Positions 22,894-34,917 are shown, counted from the stretch's first letter. The stretch: DNA of 64,000 nt from Cyanidiococcus yangmingshanensis (GCA_013995675.1 VWRR01000020.1:238644-302643); one strand, 5' to 3'. Numbers and translations are program-made. Notes: a model not told the origin generated them from the letters alone.

Positions 22894-23819
22894 CCAGCGT
22901 CGAGACTAGGGAGAAGTTTCGCGAACGAGACGATGGAGGGAGAGAGCGCAGAGCGTGAAGCGTACTCTCGACGTGGCCAGTTTCGTTCTCCGACTAGGTA
23001 AGGCGTGACCGTCGCTAGAGGAGGACGCTGCGTACGGAATGCGTGCTTCACGTCTATCTCGATCGTCTTTGACGGAGACTCGTTGCCCTGCAGACGAAGC
23101 CGTGCAACGAGGGTTCATTCTTGAATCCACGAGGCCTATCGGCGACGCCGGCCATCGGTAGTCTCTGGCAGCGTCGGTCGCAATAACACTTGATCGGCGC
23201 TCGGATGGTCCGCGCAAGGGCTGGCTTAAGCGCTGGCCCGTGCCCAGACGAGTTCATCATGGCGGTCTTGACCCCGTGTCAACTCGACGTTGTTGGCCAT
23301 ACATGCAACGAGTTGCCGGCTTTGCGCGAGTTTTGCGAGCCGACACCCAGCCTATCTGAGCCGTCTGACATCGGCAGGTCGTGGACATGAAATTCGGACG
23401 CGATCAATGCAGGTGATGTCTTGATCTATTTATGAGCAATCGGGAGACGATGTCAAGAGTCAAACCACATTTGTGGCGGATGGACGCGCACTTGCCGAGC
23501 CAAGGCGCTTATTCGCGCTCTACGAAAAACAAGAAACGTGTTCTTCTTTTTTTAAAATCCAACGCAGTCCAATGGAGTATAGGATAGAAACGACACCTCA
23601 CCATTAGGGGTTCGTCCCACAACACAGTGCTGCGGCACGATCGATACACCACCAACGGCCTGTGCGCACCAGCCAAAGGCTTGGTGGTTGTTTGCTCGTC
23701 TGCAGGCATCTTGATGCGTTCCTTGCACTCCAGGATGTTCAGGGTTATGCTTCAAGGTATCGAGAACCAGTTCGGGTCTACGCGCTCGGGCTGATGCGCG
23801 AAGCTGTCTCGCATCCGCG
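22894..23819. other. Gap with no recognised gene
   Basis: Short overlapping frames on both strands and nothing that matches a family. It separates the CKS1 gene from the convergent Tim17-family gene. Confidence 0.4.
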
Positions 23820-24677
23820 TCAGGCCTGGCCGATGGAATGTCGCGCCTCATCCTGACTGGTGCTCTCGGTTCTCTCGTCGCCCAATTGGGCGAGTTCGAT
23901 ACGATGTCGAAATGTTGGCACCTTTGATGCGTCCTCTGCATCATCGGATTCGGTGAACATCCAGTCCGCAAAGGCCCCAAATGCGCCTAACACAGCACAA
24001 ATACCGACGCCTGTACCCAACGAGCCAGCACGCACCCCAAACGCGCTCCCTGCAAGACAACCACCGACGGCACTGTTCCAAGCATCCTGTTTATCACCAC
24101 GCACCGCGCGTGCAGCGTATTCACCGACCACGAACAGTCCGCCAATACTGGATAGAAAGCCTGCGTGTGTTGCAACCGTTCGCCAAGGCGACTGCAGCGC
24201 CGGGTGCACCAGTTCTGACGCAGAAGCAGCCGCTGCAGACGACGTCCGTGACGGTTTTGCGCGCCTCAACGGGCCCTGAAACCCAAACGGTATTCGGGTG
24301 CTGCCTTCGTGAGGCTTTGACAGCCATTGTGGCGCTCTCGGACTCTGCTCATAACTGTGCCAGTAAACAAGCGACGTACCCAGAACGGTCCCGAGCAAGC
24401 CGCCCGTCACCACGTTCTGTACCAGCCTCGATAAAAATCCAACATCATCTTCTTCTGACGCCATGGCAGAGAACTGGTCCGTGTCGATCGGGAACCGACG
24501 CTGTTGCAACGCCCCCCGCGTTCTGTACAACAACAAAGGCGTCGCAGGTACGAAACGCTCTGTTTTAGAGACGCGGCTGGATCGCGCGAGACGATGGCCT
24601 GCTGCCGACCCGGGGCTGCGTCTGTACAGGTCCAGCCGCTGTCGCAGCATCGCTGCGGCCTCGAAGGATGAACTCAT
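23820..24677 (-). CDS. Tim17/Tim22/Tim23 (PRAT) family protein, possibly complex I subunit B14.7-like
   Basis: A 285-residue protein with a long basic, Ser/Arg-rich N-terminus of the kind that targets mitochondria. A PRAT-type membrane domain follows: a glycine-rich helix near VVTGGLLGTVLGTSLVYW, a segment GEYAARAVRGDKQDAWNSAVGGCLAGSAFG, and a last helix GICAVLGAFGAFADWMF. The R-x-x-x-D-x-x-N-x-x-x-G-G-C-x-x-G pattern is the family hallmark. NDUFA11/B14.7 of respiratory complex I, Tim22-type translocase subunits and OEP16-type plastid proteins all share this fold. I cannot choose firmly among them. Confidence 0.75.
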   Translation of the reverse strand: MSSSFEAAAMLRQRLDLYRRSPGSAAGHRLARSSRVSKTERFVPATPLLLYRTRGALQQRRFPIDTDQFSAMASEEDDVGFLSRLVQNVVTGGLLGTVLGTSLVYWHSYEQSPRAPQWLSKPHEGSTRIPFGFQGPLRRAKPSRTSSAAAASASELVHPALQSPWRTVATHAGFLSSIGGLFVVGEYAARAVRGDKQDAWNSAVGGCLAGSAFGVRAGSLGTGVGICAVLGAFGAFADWMFTESDDAEDASKVPTFRHRIELAQLGDERTESTSQDEARHSIGQA

Positions 24678-25959
24678 TCATATGGATGCTGAAACTACAA
24701 CCTGCATTCAAAACCATAAAGTGATTGTTCCATAGGTGCAGTCTTCGTTCGATGTCATCCAATCAAGTCTCTGGGGAGGTTACCGAGAGATTCCTTTCTT
24801 GTCGTGTGCGTGGGTATGCCTCTAAATGCGTACCCCGTCCGAGACGCTGGTGTGAAGCTGCTCTCTGGTCAACGCTCGGTTAACGTGAGCACGGATTCCA
24901 TGGATCGTAGCGTCATTGGCATCAACCTATTCGGCGCATTCAATCAAGCCACCTAGGAAGAAGATGTTCTCACTGGGCACGATTCTGTGGTATCATGAAC
25001 AGTGTGTGGTCGCGTGGCTTCACATCCACAAGTCGTCGTGGCGGCCTAGGACACGTCATGACACCGGCGTATTCATTTTGTTTCCGGATCGAGAGATTCT
25101 TCTTGCATCTGTCGTCAGGTCCAGGATGCAGATCGATATTTGTGGCTATTGTTGACGTTTCGACGACACGCATATCCATGCATGGATGCATAGACAGACT
25201 GTCCAGGATGCAGATCGATATTTGTGGCTATTGTTGACGTTTCGACGACACGCATATCCATGCATGGATGCATGCATCCGTATGCGTGCTGTTCCATGCA
25301 AGCGGAATGTGTCCTGTTGCCCCATTTACAGAACGGACGGAGAAAGATTCCGGTTTGTTTTCTCGAGTGGTTCCTATCGTGAAACTCATCCGTACTTTTT
25401 ATGATCGGACGCTATTGACTCGAGCACGAAGTTTGCAGCAATCGATTCAGATCGTCGGTCTGGATTTCCCTCTTTGCGTCTTGAGATCGATTGAGCACAG
25501 GCAATGAGGGTGCGTCCTTCGACAATGCTTCTCTGGACGTAGTGTAGGAACACTGATTCAAACGCCCAGAGATTCGTCAACGACGCTGTCTACATACGCA
25601 CGGCCTGGATATGAACTGGGACTTGGCCGCTCCAGAAACCTAAATTTGGACGAGGATTTCTGCAAGAAAAGACGTTTGGGAGCTGGCGTGCCGAGTCATT
25701 GGCTCGTGTGGCGCGGCACCGGAGTCGGGCCTGGTATCGGCATCCGCGGAAACGCCAGCGAGAGCGTGGCTCACTGGCTGGCGCGCGCGCCCGAGGCCTC
25801 TCGACAATCATCCAGCGGTATCACTTAGGCGCCTAGCACAACGGTTTTCGCTCTGTGTTGTCTGTGAGCGAGCGTTCCGGAAAAGTGGTTCCGTTGGGCT
25901 GGCACACTCCAGGCCATACACTTGAGTTCAGGGCTGTAGGGTGAACGTGCACTGCGGCC
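24678..25959. other. Gap with direct repeat, no recognised gene
   Basis: No family is recognisable. It contains a 73-base perfect direct repeat at 25119-25191 and 25201-25273. The last few hundred bases are the likely upstream region of the RING gene. Confidence 0.45.
25119..25273. repeat. 73-base perfect direct repeat
   Basis: Bases 25119-25191 recur identically at 25201-25273 (period 82). Each copy ends in an ATGCATGGATGCAT-type palindromic stretch. The perfect identity implies a recent local duplication. Confidence 0.9.
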
Positions 25960-26754
25960 ATGGGCAACCGCGTGACGGCGGAGCGACGGTCGACTGCGGG
26001 GGGCACACAACGTCAGCTGGCTAGCGGGGGACTCGTCTCTGGACCGGACAGTGTGCAGCAACGCGAGTCACAGACACTGACAGAGTCGCTGTCTCCCTTC
26101 ATTTTCGTAGGGGGACCACGTCGGTCCTACGTGCCCAGCATACCAGTGCGACCGTTGACGGAGGTGCCCTACTACCCCTATCTGCGCTATCGAGTCGTTG
26201 TGGAGGATGAGTACGGCTCTCTCTTGGTGGTAACACGAGATGGTTTACGACGCCAGCGAGACGCGTTGCGAATAGCTTGTGAAACGGAAGCAGATCCGCA
26301 CTCACTGATCGCACTAGCGACCTGGCAGCAGCGAAAGGCTCGCATCAGCCCCGTGGAGCTCGAACAAGTGTGTCATCACCAGCGCTACGATGAACTCGAG
26401 GCCCATGGGGCGCTTCCCGCTGACACAGACGCTGTCCAGACCTGTTCGGTGTGCTTTGAGGACTTTGAACCCAGCTCTATGGTTCGACGCCTTCCCCGCT
26501 GTGGTCATATTTTCCATGACGACTGCATTCGCGGTTGGGCGTGTCACAAGAAGGCACAGTGTCCGGTTTGCCGGGCCTGGATTCTCGATGATACCGATAT
26601 GCGGCAACGCTCGATGGCCGAGGCAGCGATTCGAGCAGAGCTCCAGCACGCCGCGCTTGTCGAAGAACGAATACGCGAGTATTTACGTCGTCAGGTGGTT
26701 TTATCGAGAGGGTGCGGTTGCCGGACTGAGGCTCAAGCCTCGAACGGCACCTAA
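25960..26754 (+). CDS. RING-H2 finger protein, probable E3 ubiquitin ligase
   Basis: A 264-residue protein with one RING-H2 finger near residues 163-206 (CSVCFEDFEP...CGHIFHDDCIRGW...CPVCR), the zinc-binding pattern of E3 ubiquitin ligases. It begins MGNRVT, which fits the N-myristoylation pattern G-x-x-x-S/T and suggests membrane attachment. No transmembrane helix is present. A charged C-terminal helix follows the RING. Its TAA stop overlaps the TAG stop of the convergent Sac3 gene by sharing the bases CTAA. Confidence 0.85.
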   Translation: MGNRVTAERRSTAGGTQRQLASGGLVSGPDSVQQRESQTLTESLSPFIFVGGPRRSYVPSIPVRPLTEVPYYPYLRYRVVVEDEYGSLLVVTRDGLRRQRDALRIACETEADPHSLIALATWQQRKARISPVELEQVCHHQRYDELEAHGALPADTDAVQTCSVCFEDFEPSSMVRRLPRCGHIFHDDCIRGWACHKKAQCPVCRAWILDDTDMRQRSMAEAAIRAELQHAALVEERIREYLRRQVVLSRGCGCRTEAQASNGT

Positions 26755-29700
26755 GCGGCCCTGGGTCTTTGCTTGGATTCAGACTGATTCAACGTCTCCA
26801 AAAGACGTTGCTTCAAAGCGTTCAAAGATTGCATTTCATCCCAAACCTTTTGCTGGAGTTGTTGCCAACGCAGCGGCGGCGTGCTCGCGGCGGCGGCTGG
26901 TGTGCGCTCCCCGGAAGAGTTCCATGTCGCGATCCACTCCGATTCGCCGAGATCATTCGTCGGTGAGCGATGCGAATATCCCACCGCATCGGGCCACAAG
27001 TTTGATGGAACTAGTATCGAGGTTGCGTCTAGCTCCTCCAGTTGCTGGGCAATCCACGCGGGTAAGCGCTGGACGGGCAATACCCTGAGCGGGTCTTTGG
27101 TGGTTGCTTGAACAAGGCGCGCAACACATTGCTCTGTGACGTTGGCAATGTGCGTGAACTGGTCGACGCACGACGACGACGACGTCGTCGTCGTCGAGTT
27201 TGTAGCCAATGATCGAATCTTGAGGACCCACGACGTCCATCTTGCAGCAGTGGCCGACCAGGGTCGCGGTTCGTCGTGGATCGCTGGGTCTACTGTGGGC
27301 GCTCCTGTCGGCGGGTGATCGCTCAACTGCAGGAGGATGATGGATAGCGGCAACATGGGTGTCTCGAAGCCATGATGCCTCCCCGATCTCAACTTGTCGG
27401 CGAACCAAGACCAAACAGAACTTGAATCACCAGCGTGATCAATCGACACGCAGAAACAAGCAAAAGAATGCTCTCGGTTTTCGTACACGAGAACGATCCC
27501 TGGTTGGGTGCCGCGTGGCGCATCATCAGCGTCGTCAACGAGCAAGACGAGGAGCGGGGTGTTTCGACAGCTAGCCTGATTTCCAATAACCGCGACTGCC
27601 TCCGCAGGCAGTGTATCGAGGTACGTCGACTGCGCTGGCAGCAGCACGAGCAATCCATCGACGTCTTGGAGCACCGTGCTCAACTGGAGTGTTCCCGCAT
27701 CCGATCGAAGCACAAATTCATTTTCGTCTCGAAGCGCGGCCTGCTGCCATAAGGCCTGCGCGAAACGTATGCAGAGCTGCTGGTCGGGTGGCCACCAGAT
27801 ACCGATGCGAGCACACGTCTCAGAATGAACGTGTCGGCGAGCTTGATCGTGACTCTTTTCGAGTGCTGCCCTCCATTCAGTATTCGGAGACAAGGTTTTC
27901 GATAGCGAGTACAATGGAGTTGCGTCAGGAGCCGGTCCGGGAGGCAGTATGGCGCTCACAGCTACCGGCTTGGTCTGGTACACCAGCTGGTTAATCATGC
28001 GCTCATGGAGTTCTCTGCGAGCCTCGATCTGCGCTGCCTGTTGCGTCAGCATCTGAGATGCTCGGCAAGCCTCTTGAATCTGTTGCTGATATTGATGTAT
28101 TTGACGCACAAGGCGATGCGCGCGAAGGGCCCCGTTCGAGTTTGGGCGCGCGACCTCGACCAGTCGGGAGGCGGCTCGTGCCAGCTCCGACACAGCCTTA
28201 TCGACCTGATCCAGTCGAGCGACCAGCGCTTCGAGTTGCAAATGCGACGCTCGCTCCAGAGCGGTACGGTTAGCCCTGTGTCGTGCAATGATCTGCTCCA
28301 GAGCGAGCCCAACGGGTACCAGGGACTCGATAGCATGCGATCGTGCATGCCGTACCTGGATCCATTCCTGATCGAGCTGCTCGAGGGCGTCCTCAACTTG
28401 AAGATCGTGCTCGGCCTCTCGTTGGGCCAAATACCTTCGATACCCTGATAAGGGATCAGCTTGCTCTTTCTCAAGACGAGACGAGGCTGTTGGCAATATC
28501 GTCGTTACTTTCTCCTCGGTCGATGTACTAAACTCGACACGAGCTGGCTGTGCTCGCGGTTGTGTCTCCGGTATCTCCATGAATTCAGGCGCGCCTTGAA
28601 TCCCGGTTGGTCTCGCTTCCGTTGCGCTCATGGATTCGAGAGGCATCGGTGCGGCCACCAGAGGCGCCTCACTAGGGGCATTCGTCCTCGTTGCATCTCT
28701 ACTGCTGTCATCGATATGGGCTCGACGCGGTGACATCCCCCACGTCTGTTCATGGTGCGTGCGTGTCTCCGAGCTGCCAGTCAGCAGAGGTTTTGGTTCC
28801 GATGGCACGATGGTGGACCCCGAAAGCATCCCATCCTTTTCGGTTTGCTGAACGCCAGTTTCGGAACTGGCACCAGGGTGGGTACGTGACTGGGCCCCGC
28901 TCTGGAGAGGTGCAGGTAGGAAGCTGTTCGTCGTGTCCGACGCGGACCATTCTCGGTCAGGGTACTTGTTCTCAGGTTGCACTGCAAGTTTCGACCCCGA
29001 CGAAATCGTATTTGAGAGACACAGTGGTGCCGCGTGCAACTCTTGAACGAGATGCCCAGGCCCTATTGTACCGTGCATCGATGCTGCGGATGATGCTGTG
29101 GGCGCATCGGCTGCCAACGGGCGAGACTCGACCAGGTACTCTCTTGGTGCCTCTGCAGCGAACAAGAATAGTCTCGTATCTCTGGTTGGCGCTTCGGATC
29201 TTGACGGCGTCGTTGTATTCGAATGGAGTGACGTCATCGTTGTTGTCGTTTCCAATGCTGACTCGAATTCGTGATTCCTCAATGGCCTAACGTTCCGCAG
29301 TGCTCCAGCTTGTTCGAGCTGGTCTCGACTTGTCTTGGGCGGCGTTGGTACGTTCGGAGCCAGTGCCGTATATTGCTTGGCTGGAGGGCGCGGAGAAAAC
29401 CGAGGTTTCGGGAGCGATCCCCAACGTCGCTGACGGTGCGAACGCTGCGTGAGACGCTGCTCTGGTGCTTTGACTCGCTGACGCCGCCGCCATTCCTACG
29501 AAAGACGCTGTCGGCGTAGAAGCCTCGCTGGAGACTTGCTTTTGGGTAGGGTCCATCGTCGACAAGCTCGAGTTGCTCTGCGGTGACGGTGGCACCTCCA
29601 GGTAGGACTTGCCGCTCGTCACCGCTCGTCGTTTGGCGATCTCCGCCGCGATCCGTTCACGCATCCGTTGCTCCAGAGACCCTGTCGACGATTTTCCTCG

Positions 29701-31582
29701 AATAATCTCACTAGGTTTGAGTCCCATGGCTTTGCACTCGATCGTGCGTCGAGAGAGAGACGGACGAAGTAGCTCCTGGGACGCACGCGTCGCAGTCCAT
29801 CGACTTGGTCATCAGTGCTGCGATGGTCGCCTCCTGGGCGCCAAGTCCGATGCCCGTGCCGTCCGGTGTTGTAGCGAGACCGCAGTTCTCCAGAAAGCGA
29901 ATCGTATCGCTTATATCGTCAAAGGCGAGCAAACGCATCAGCTCCGCAATGGGCCAGACCTCATGGCGCGAGGAGGCTCGTGCCAATTGTGCCATTGCCT
30001 GCAGTCGCATTTTTCCGAAATGGCGATGCATCATGCAGGCCTGCAAATAGGTCGCTTGCTCCAACAGCGGGCCGAAGAAGGAGCGAAAATCAGCTCGTTG
30101 ACGAGCAAGCATCACTCGCAAAGCGAAGGCTACGCTTTCGCTATTCAGCGTCGCAGGATCCAGTTCCCGCAATGCCGTGACGAGTGGGTCAGTGCGACTC
30201 TGCATCAAGAGGTAGTAGGCTTCAAATTCGCTCTGTGAGGAGGTGAAAGGCTCGCCGCGTTGGTTTGCCTCACGATACAAGTGACGGAGAGCCAACAAGC
30301 ATTTGTCTAGTTGCTCCATGTTCTGTTTCGAGGAGAAGACTTCGGGCTCGGCGCCTGCGAAGCGATGTTCGGCCATGATATGAAAACGAACACAGTGCTC
30401 GTGAACCCAGACACAGTGGGCGTCGTAGATACCCTGGTAGGTAAAGTCCTGCCGAATACTTCGTGTTCGGTCCCGTAAAAACGCGTAGACTTCGTGGAAC
30501 GGAACGTCCTCTCGATCAGCGATGTGCTGGAGCAGGTACTCCATGGTTTGTCTGAGCACGACCGGAGGGCGAACCTGTTCAGGTCGAACAGCCTCTGCAC
30601 CCGCTGCGGGTCGGGCGAACTTTTTCACCATGATCTGGGGATTCGGTTGCAGCGTCCCGCTGGTGTCTGTACTCATTTCAAAGAAATGCACGTCCCGTTG
30701 AACTTGTCGCTGCTGTTGCTCCTCCAGCGGACACATCGAGAGGCAGGTCCCCACCCATCCAGCATGGCCGAATGGTGCAGTTTCTGCAGTGGCCTCGACT
30801 CCATTCGATAGGGACACCCCCGGGGCTTGGGTCACTTGTTCTCGTTCCGTGTGTCGTATGCGTTCGCCTGATTCCAGGCCAGCGACTGATGCAGAGGCGT
30901 ACACATCCGTTGAACCGCTGTTCTGGACACGATCATTCAGATCTGAAAAAGTCTTGACTGCTGCAGACTTTTGGTTCCTGTTCGGCCAACCCATCGATGA
31001 TGTTGCCGGGTGGAACGAGCCAGGAAGGTTTGACGCAGACTCGGACTCCACCGCAGCGTTCCTATCAGCAAGTCGCTGCATCGCATTGGTCGTTGTCCGC
31101 TCTTCTGTATGGGATGCAATAAACATCTGCGCTTCGTGTTCGTCTGTTCGTCCATCGTTGAGGTTCTGTGCACCAGACTGTTGATACAGCGCTTGCCATC
31201 GCTGTAGCGACGCTCGTGCTCCTGGTGGAATGTAGTAACGCAAACGCAGGCGTGTCGAGTCGTCGCCAATAGTAGCGCCTCTGTGTAGCGCTAGTGCAGC
31301 CGCCCGCTGCGACTGAAACTGGATAAGCGCGCTTCGTTTTTGCAGACGTATCTGTACTCCGACCACTTGATTGCTTGTAACCTGGTCAAAGTGAGACTTG
31401 AGGCGTTGTTCATCGCAGTATGCCTCAGGGCACTGTAGTAGAAGCAGCGTCGCGCCACGATAACGTACCTGACCAGTGGCGGAGAGGTAGACTTGGCCAC
31501 CAGAGGCGACCTCCTCCAGTACGTTCCCACCTTCGCTAACCGTGAACTGTTCCGTTTTCGTAGAGTCGCTCAAGCCGCTCAT
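26751..31582 (-). CDS. SAC3: Sac3/GANP-like mRNA export scaffold, two +1 breaks
   Basis: Homologue of Sac3/GANP (MCM3AP), scaffold of the TREX-2 complex that links transcription to mRNA export at nuclear pores. It has about 1,600 residues in three pieces. Piece 1 (31582-29711) has an RRM-like domain (residues ~45-110), then the Sac3 domain, starting GTCLSMCPLEE and including LRQTMEYLL and DFTYQGIYDAHCVWVHEHCVRFH. Piece 2 (29727-29287) opens LKPSEIIRGKSS. Piece 3 (to 26751) has long helices like the Sac3 CID region and a C-terminal GANP-like domain. Joins are +1, at a GGG run (29723-29725) and near 29360. The ATG at 31582 is preferred to an upstream GTG. RRM plus Sac3 plus a C-terminal domain is the vertebrate-GANP-type layout. 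Confidence 0.85.
27171..27196. repeat. 26-base perfect palindrome (CGA)n/(TCG)n
   Basis: CGACGACGACGAC followed directly by its reverse complement, with no loop. It lies inside the C-terminal coding part of the Sac3 gene, in a Thr/Ser-rich stretch. It could form a cruciform or hairpin. Confidence 0.9.
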
Positions 31583-33991
31583 TATCGACGTTTTTGTCGT
31601 CCTTGATATTATGAAGAGTACGCACACATCCAGAAACCTCACGAGAAAGCGAGCGCACGACTTTGACGAGTTTAGGTCTCTGGTGTTCGTCTACGTCAGC
31701 GCAAGCAGGTCTCTTCCCCGTCTCTGTCTGAAAGCCCGTCTTGCAGCGTATCGCCCGCGCCCTGTCTCCAGCGAATCACGTCTGATGAAGCGGCGAATCA
31801 CCTATACAGCGAAAGGAGTCTGCCAACGAAGACAAACGCCGCTTTGATGCAGGCCAGAGCGATAGCGGCACAGTGTTGTTGGTTGTGTGCAGTGCCGAAA
31901 ACATTCGCGCAGGACGAACGGTTGACCAGCGGATGCTGGAGCTTGTGGATGCTTCTACGTCTGCATGAAAAGTGAAGGAACGATTCTCAATCCAAGTTTA
32001 CGAGTAGAAGCTCAGGGTCGATGTCCAAGGTGAGGGATCAAAATTGAACGAGTTTGGTAACGGAAGCGACGCAGTGTCTGGGCCAGGACAAGCGCTAGAG
32101 CCAGCGTAACAACCCTGTTGAGGGACACTAGAACAACTCGTTCATTCAAGACGTACTTCTAGTCACTTTCTCACCCGAATCTAGTTTCATGACACGAGTT
32201 GATTGGGAACATGCAGTTGAATCGAATCGGTCCCTGCAGTGAGCCTCGTGAAGATTGATTGGTCTTGGTTCTTGAGGTATGTGTTGTTTGTGTTCCGTCC
32301 GCCAAACGTTCACCTGATCCCGACGAGTCCAAAGGTTTTTTTCGTTTCCGTGCAGTTTGAATCGCTCGTCATCCATGTTCATACAAGTGCGGTGAACTGG
32401 TTGGCGTGCAGCAACCACCAGTGACGTGGCAAAAACGTCGAGTTGGCCTGGGGTAACAGAACGATGCTCAAGACTCAAATGGAAAACCTGTGACGAGCAG
32501 CTAGTTTCTCCCTCGTGTCCCTGAAGCGTGCACCAGTCTCATGATGATGCAGACAGAAGGAGTAGGCAATATCTGACGTCGATGCGCTCTCTCTTTCGGG
32601 GAGGTCATCTCGCTCTACGAACTACATGGCGATCTCGGTCCATAGAGATGACCAAGAGCGTCACCAAACGCCAGTTGCGGTTGGAGACGCCTCGGTTTGG
32701 CATCGAGACCAACGCCTCTAGTGCAGTTCGATAAGAATAAAGGGACGCACGTTCGCATCTGGTGCAACCAGTGCTGGCTTCAAGGGCGCGTCTGCGGTGC
32801 TGTCCGAGTCATCGCGTAGCCCAGTTGATTCCGACGAATGCAAACTGCGTACAGAGAGAGCATTCGCTGATGATCGTTCTTGGATGTGGAGCGTCTCTGT
32901 TGCCACGCTCATAGGATTGATATGAGGGTGAACTTTCTTCGAGGCAAAGGAAACAGATCACTCCTATGGTGAGAACGAGAAGCGTCGTTCATCGGATGAT
33001 TCGATGCAAAAATTCCAAAACCAAGAAGGTTCCTGGGGCATACCTTGCGAGTTGTCAACAACCCTTGAATGAGAGATGATACGGAATGGCTGTTGAGCGA
33101 CCATGGCCAGACGAGATGCTTCTTCTTCTTCTTCTTCTAAAAGAGATAAAGTGCTCTCTGCGCTGCGCGAAGACATTGTTTCATTCAAGTCTCGTCGGGG
33201 AAACACGAGGCCAGATCTCCATAGGAGCTGTCGACTCGTGCTCGCAAAGCCAAGTCGTGATGTTTGACCTTCTTGTCGGTTCTTGTCGCAGATTCAATCT
33301 AGCTTCGCTCTCTGGGTATTCGTATGATTGTCGATGCTCCTTATCCGCCAAATCAAGTGCCCTTAAACTCACTATCACCACTTCATGCACGCACAAGAGC
33401 GGCCAGAACATCGATGAGCAGGTAGCGAACGATGTCCGCCGCATCGATGGTGCCTTGACGACCGCGATTCGTTTCTTCAAAAAACGACGGAAACATTTCG
33501 TTGCCAGGGAGCACCTCTTCTCAAGTGGTGCTGCAGTCTCTGAACGGGTACTGAGTCACGTCGCGCACGCCGAGTGCAACACCAAAGCGTCACACAGGAC
33601 TGGCGGTCCGAGCTCCACTCGAATCATGATCGTCTCCGTCTTCCTATCGATGCTCTGCGTGCCGCCTCCCTTATCTATGTCTCCGGCAGCGAATCATGCG
33701 GCATACCCTACCAAGATACCGTCAAGTTGGGAGGCCGCAAGCAACGCCTGATCCACATATGGTAGTTCATGGACCTGGCAGTATCATGTCCAATGCCATG
33801 CGAAGCTTCCGGTTTATCGCAAGCCATTGTTTGGCAAGGGTCGCCAAGTACGCAACCATTTCGGCTGCTATAGCCCATGAATCAGGCCCGAAATCCTTCA
33901 GCGTGCTGCAGAAAAAAGATTCGCGACCTCTCCTGGTGCCATGGATCCGTAAGCGTGGCTGCTCCCCGGATACAATCGACTGATTTTCATT
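31583..33991. other. Gap with no recognised gene
   Basis: 2.4 kb between the divergent Sac3 start and the ATP23 3' end. The longest frame (33086-33751, +) starts in a CTT simple repeat and has no family signature. No tRNA was found. Confidence 0.4.
33118..33139. repeat. CTT trinucleotide repeat
   Basis: An uninterrupted run of about seven CTT units. No function is implied. Confidence 0.8.
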
Positions 33992-34628
33992 TCAAGGTAT
34001 GGTATCAAACGGTGCTGTATCGCGATAACATGTCTCGAATGCTCGCTCGACTGCCTCTCGAGCTTCAAGCTCACTGCAGTTACGATTCATCCGAACACTC
34101 ATCTCAGCTCGTCGTTTGATACAGCGGCGGAACTGTCCGCCGATGCGGAAATGACTGCGAGCCACTTCTCGAATCCAATCACAATCTCCGCTAAGAGCGG
34201 CTGCCCGAATTTCACTACAAGCATGGTGAACACAATTGCTCCAGTCCACATAGGCCCGGCATTGGTCGAATGCATGGATGAGTTCGTGGACGAGCGTTGT
34301 TGAGGCCATGGCCTGGGAACGAATATGGTTCGCACAAAGGATGACCGTGCCATCGTCCTGGAAACCACCACCAACAGCCGCCTCACAATGTCGACAATAT
34401 ATTCTCGAATTCAGACGCTGTTTTGGAGCTGCCAGTACGGTCGCAGTGTCTTGTTTGGCTTCCTTCGACGGACTCCAGTAGCACAGGACAGCCTGCTTCC
34501 CGAAGTGCCCTCAACATAAACTGTACGGTAGGATTCGTGCGGACCGCCCGTTGAAGGAAGTTTTCACATCGCTCTAGAGCGGCCTGTTCACCAACCCCGT
34601 GGTCCTCGATATGAACGTCGACGACCAT
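33992..34628 (-). CDS. ATP23: ATP23 mitochondrial metalloprotease, +1 break
   Basis: Homologue of ATP23, the intermembrane-space zinc metalloprotease that matures and assembles ATP synthase subunit 6. The second piece holds the HExxH site in VHELIHAFDQCRAYVDW, then HACSEIRAAALSGDC and a Cys-rich tail with MNRNCSELEAREAV and FETCYRDTAPFD, all close to the human protein. Upstream lies the CxxC pair (IYCRHCEAAVGGGF). The first piece (from the ATG at 34628) contains CENFLQRAVRTNPTVQFMLRAL, the family N-terminal helix. It joins +1 near 34480-34500, upstream of the CxxC. The start ATG overlaps the ATG of a divergent frame inside CCATGG. Confidence 0.92.
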
Positions 34629-34917
34629 GGCGCAACGTAGTGCCCTTGTCCGTACGCAGCGTGCAGTGGCCAGTTGCCTCGATCAAGCGACTTCGTTCCG
34701 GTCGTGTGCTTCCTCCGAAGCAAGACCTGCTTCGAGCGGCGATCGTTCTGCAGTGGAGTCCTATCTCTTCAGGGGCGAGCGGGCGGCACTCGGTGTCCAC
34801 CGGCCTCGCTGCGGTGATACCTGGCAAGAACCAGCAGCGACAAGTTCTTTGGCTGGTGTCGAGCTTCGGCGCTCTGACCCAGCGATACTCACTTATTTGG
34901 TCCAAAATAATCGGTGA
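34627..34917 (+). CDS. Hypothetical protein divergent from ATP23
   Basis: A 96-codon frame opening with ATG, its start overlapping the ATP23 start on the other strand. The sequence is rich in Ser, Ala and Arg with no known domain. Protein-like sequence seems to continue in the +1 frame after the stop and then in a third frame to about 35288, crossing a CTG run at 35036-35059. If so, it is a further frame-broken gene. Each piece alone is within chance length, so the call is weak. Confidence 0.28.
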   Translation: MAQRSALVRTQRAVASCLDQATSFRSCASSEARPASSGDRSAVESYLFRGERAALGVHRPRCGDTWQEPAATSSLAGVELRRSDPAILTYLVQNNR

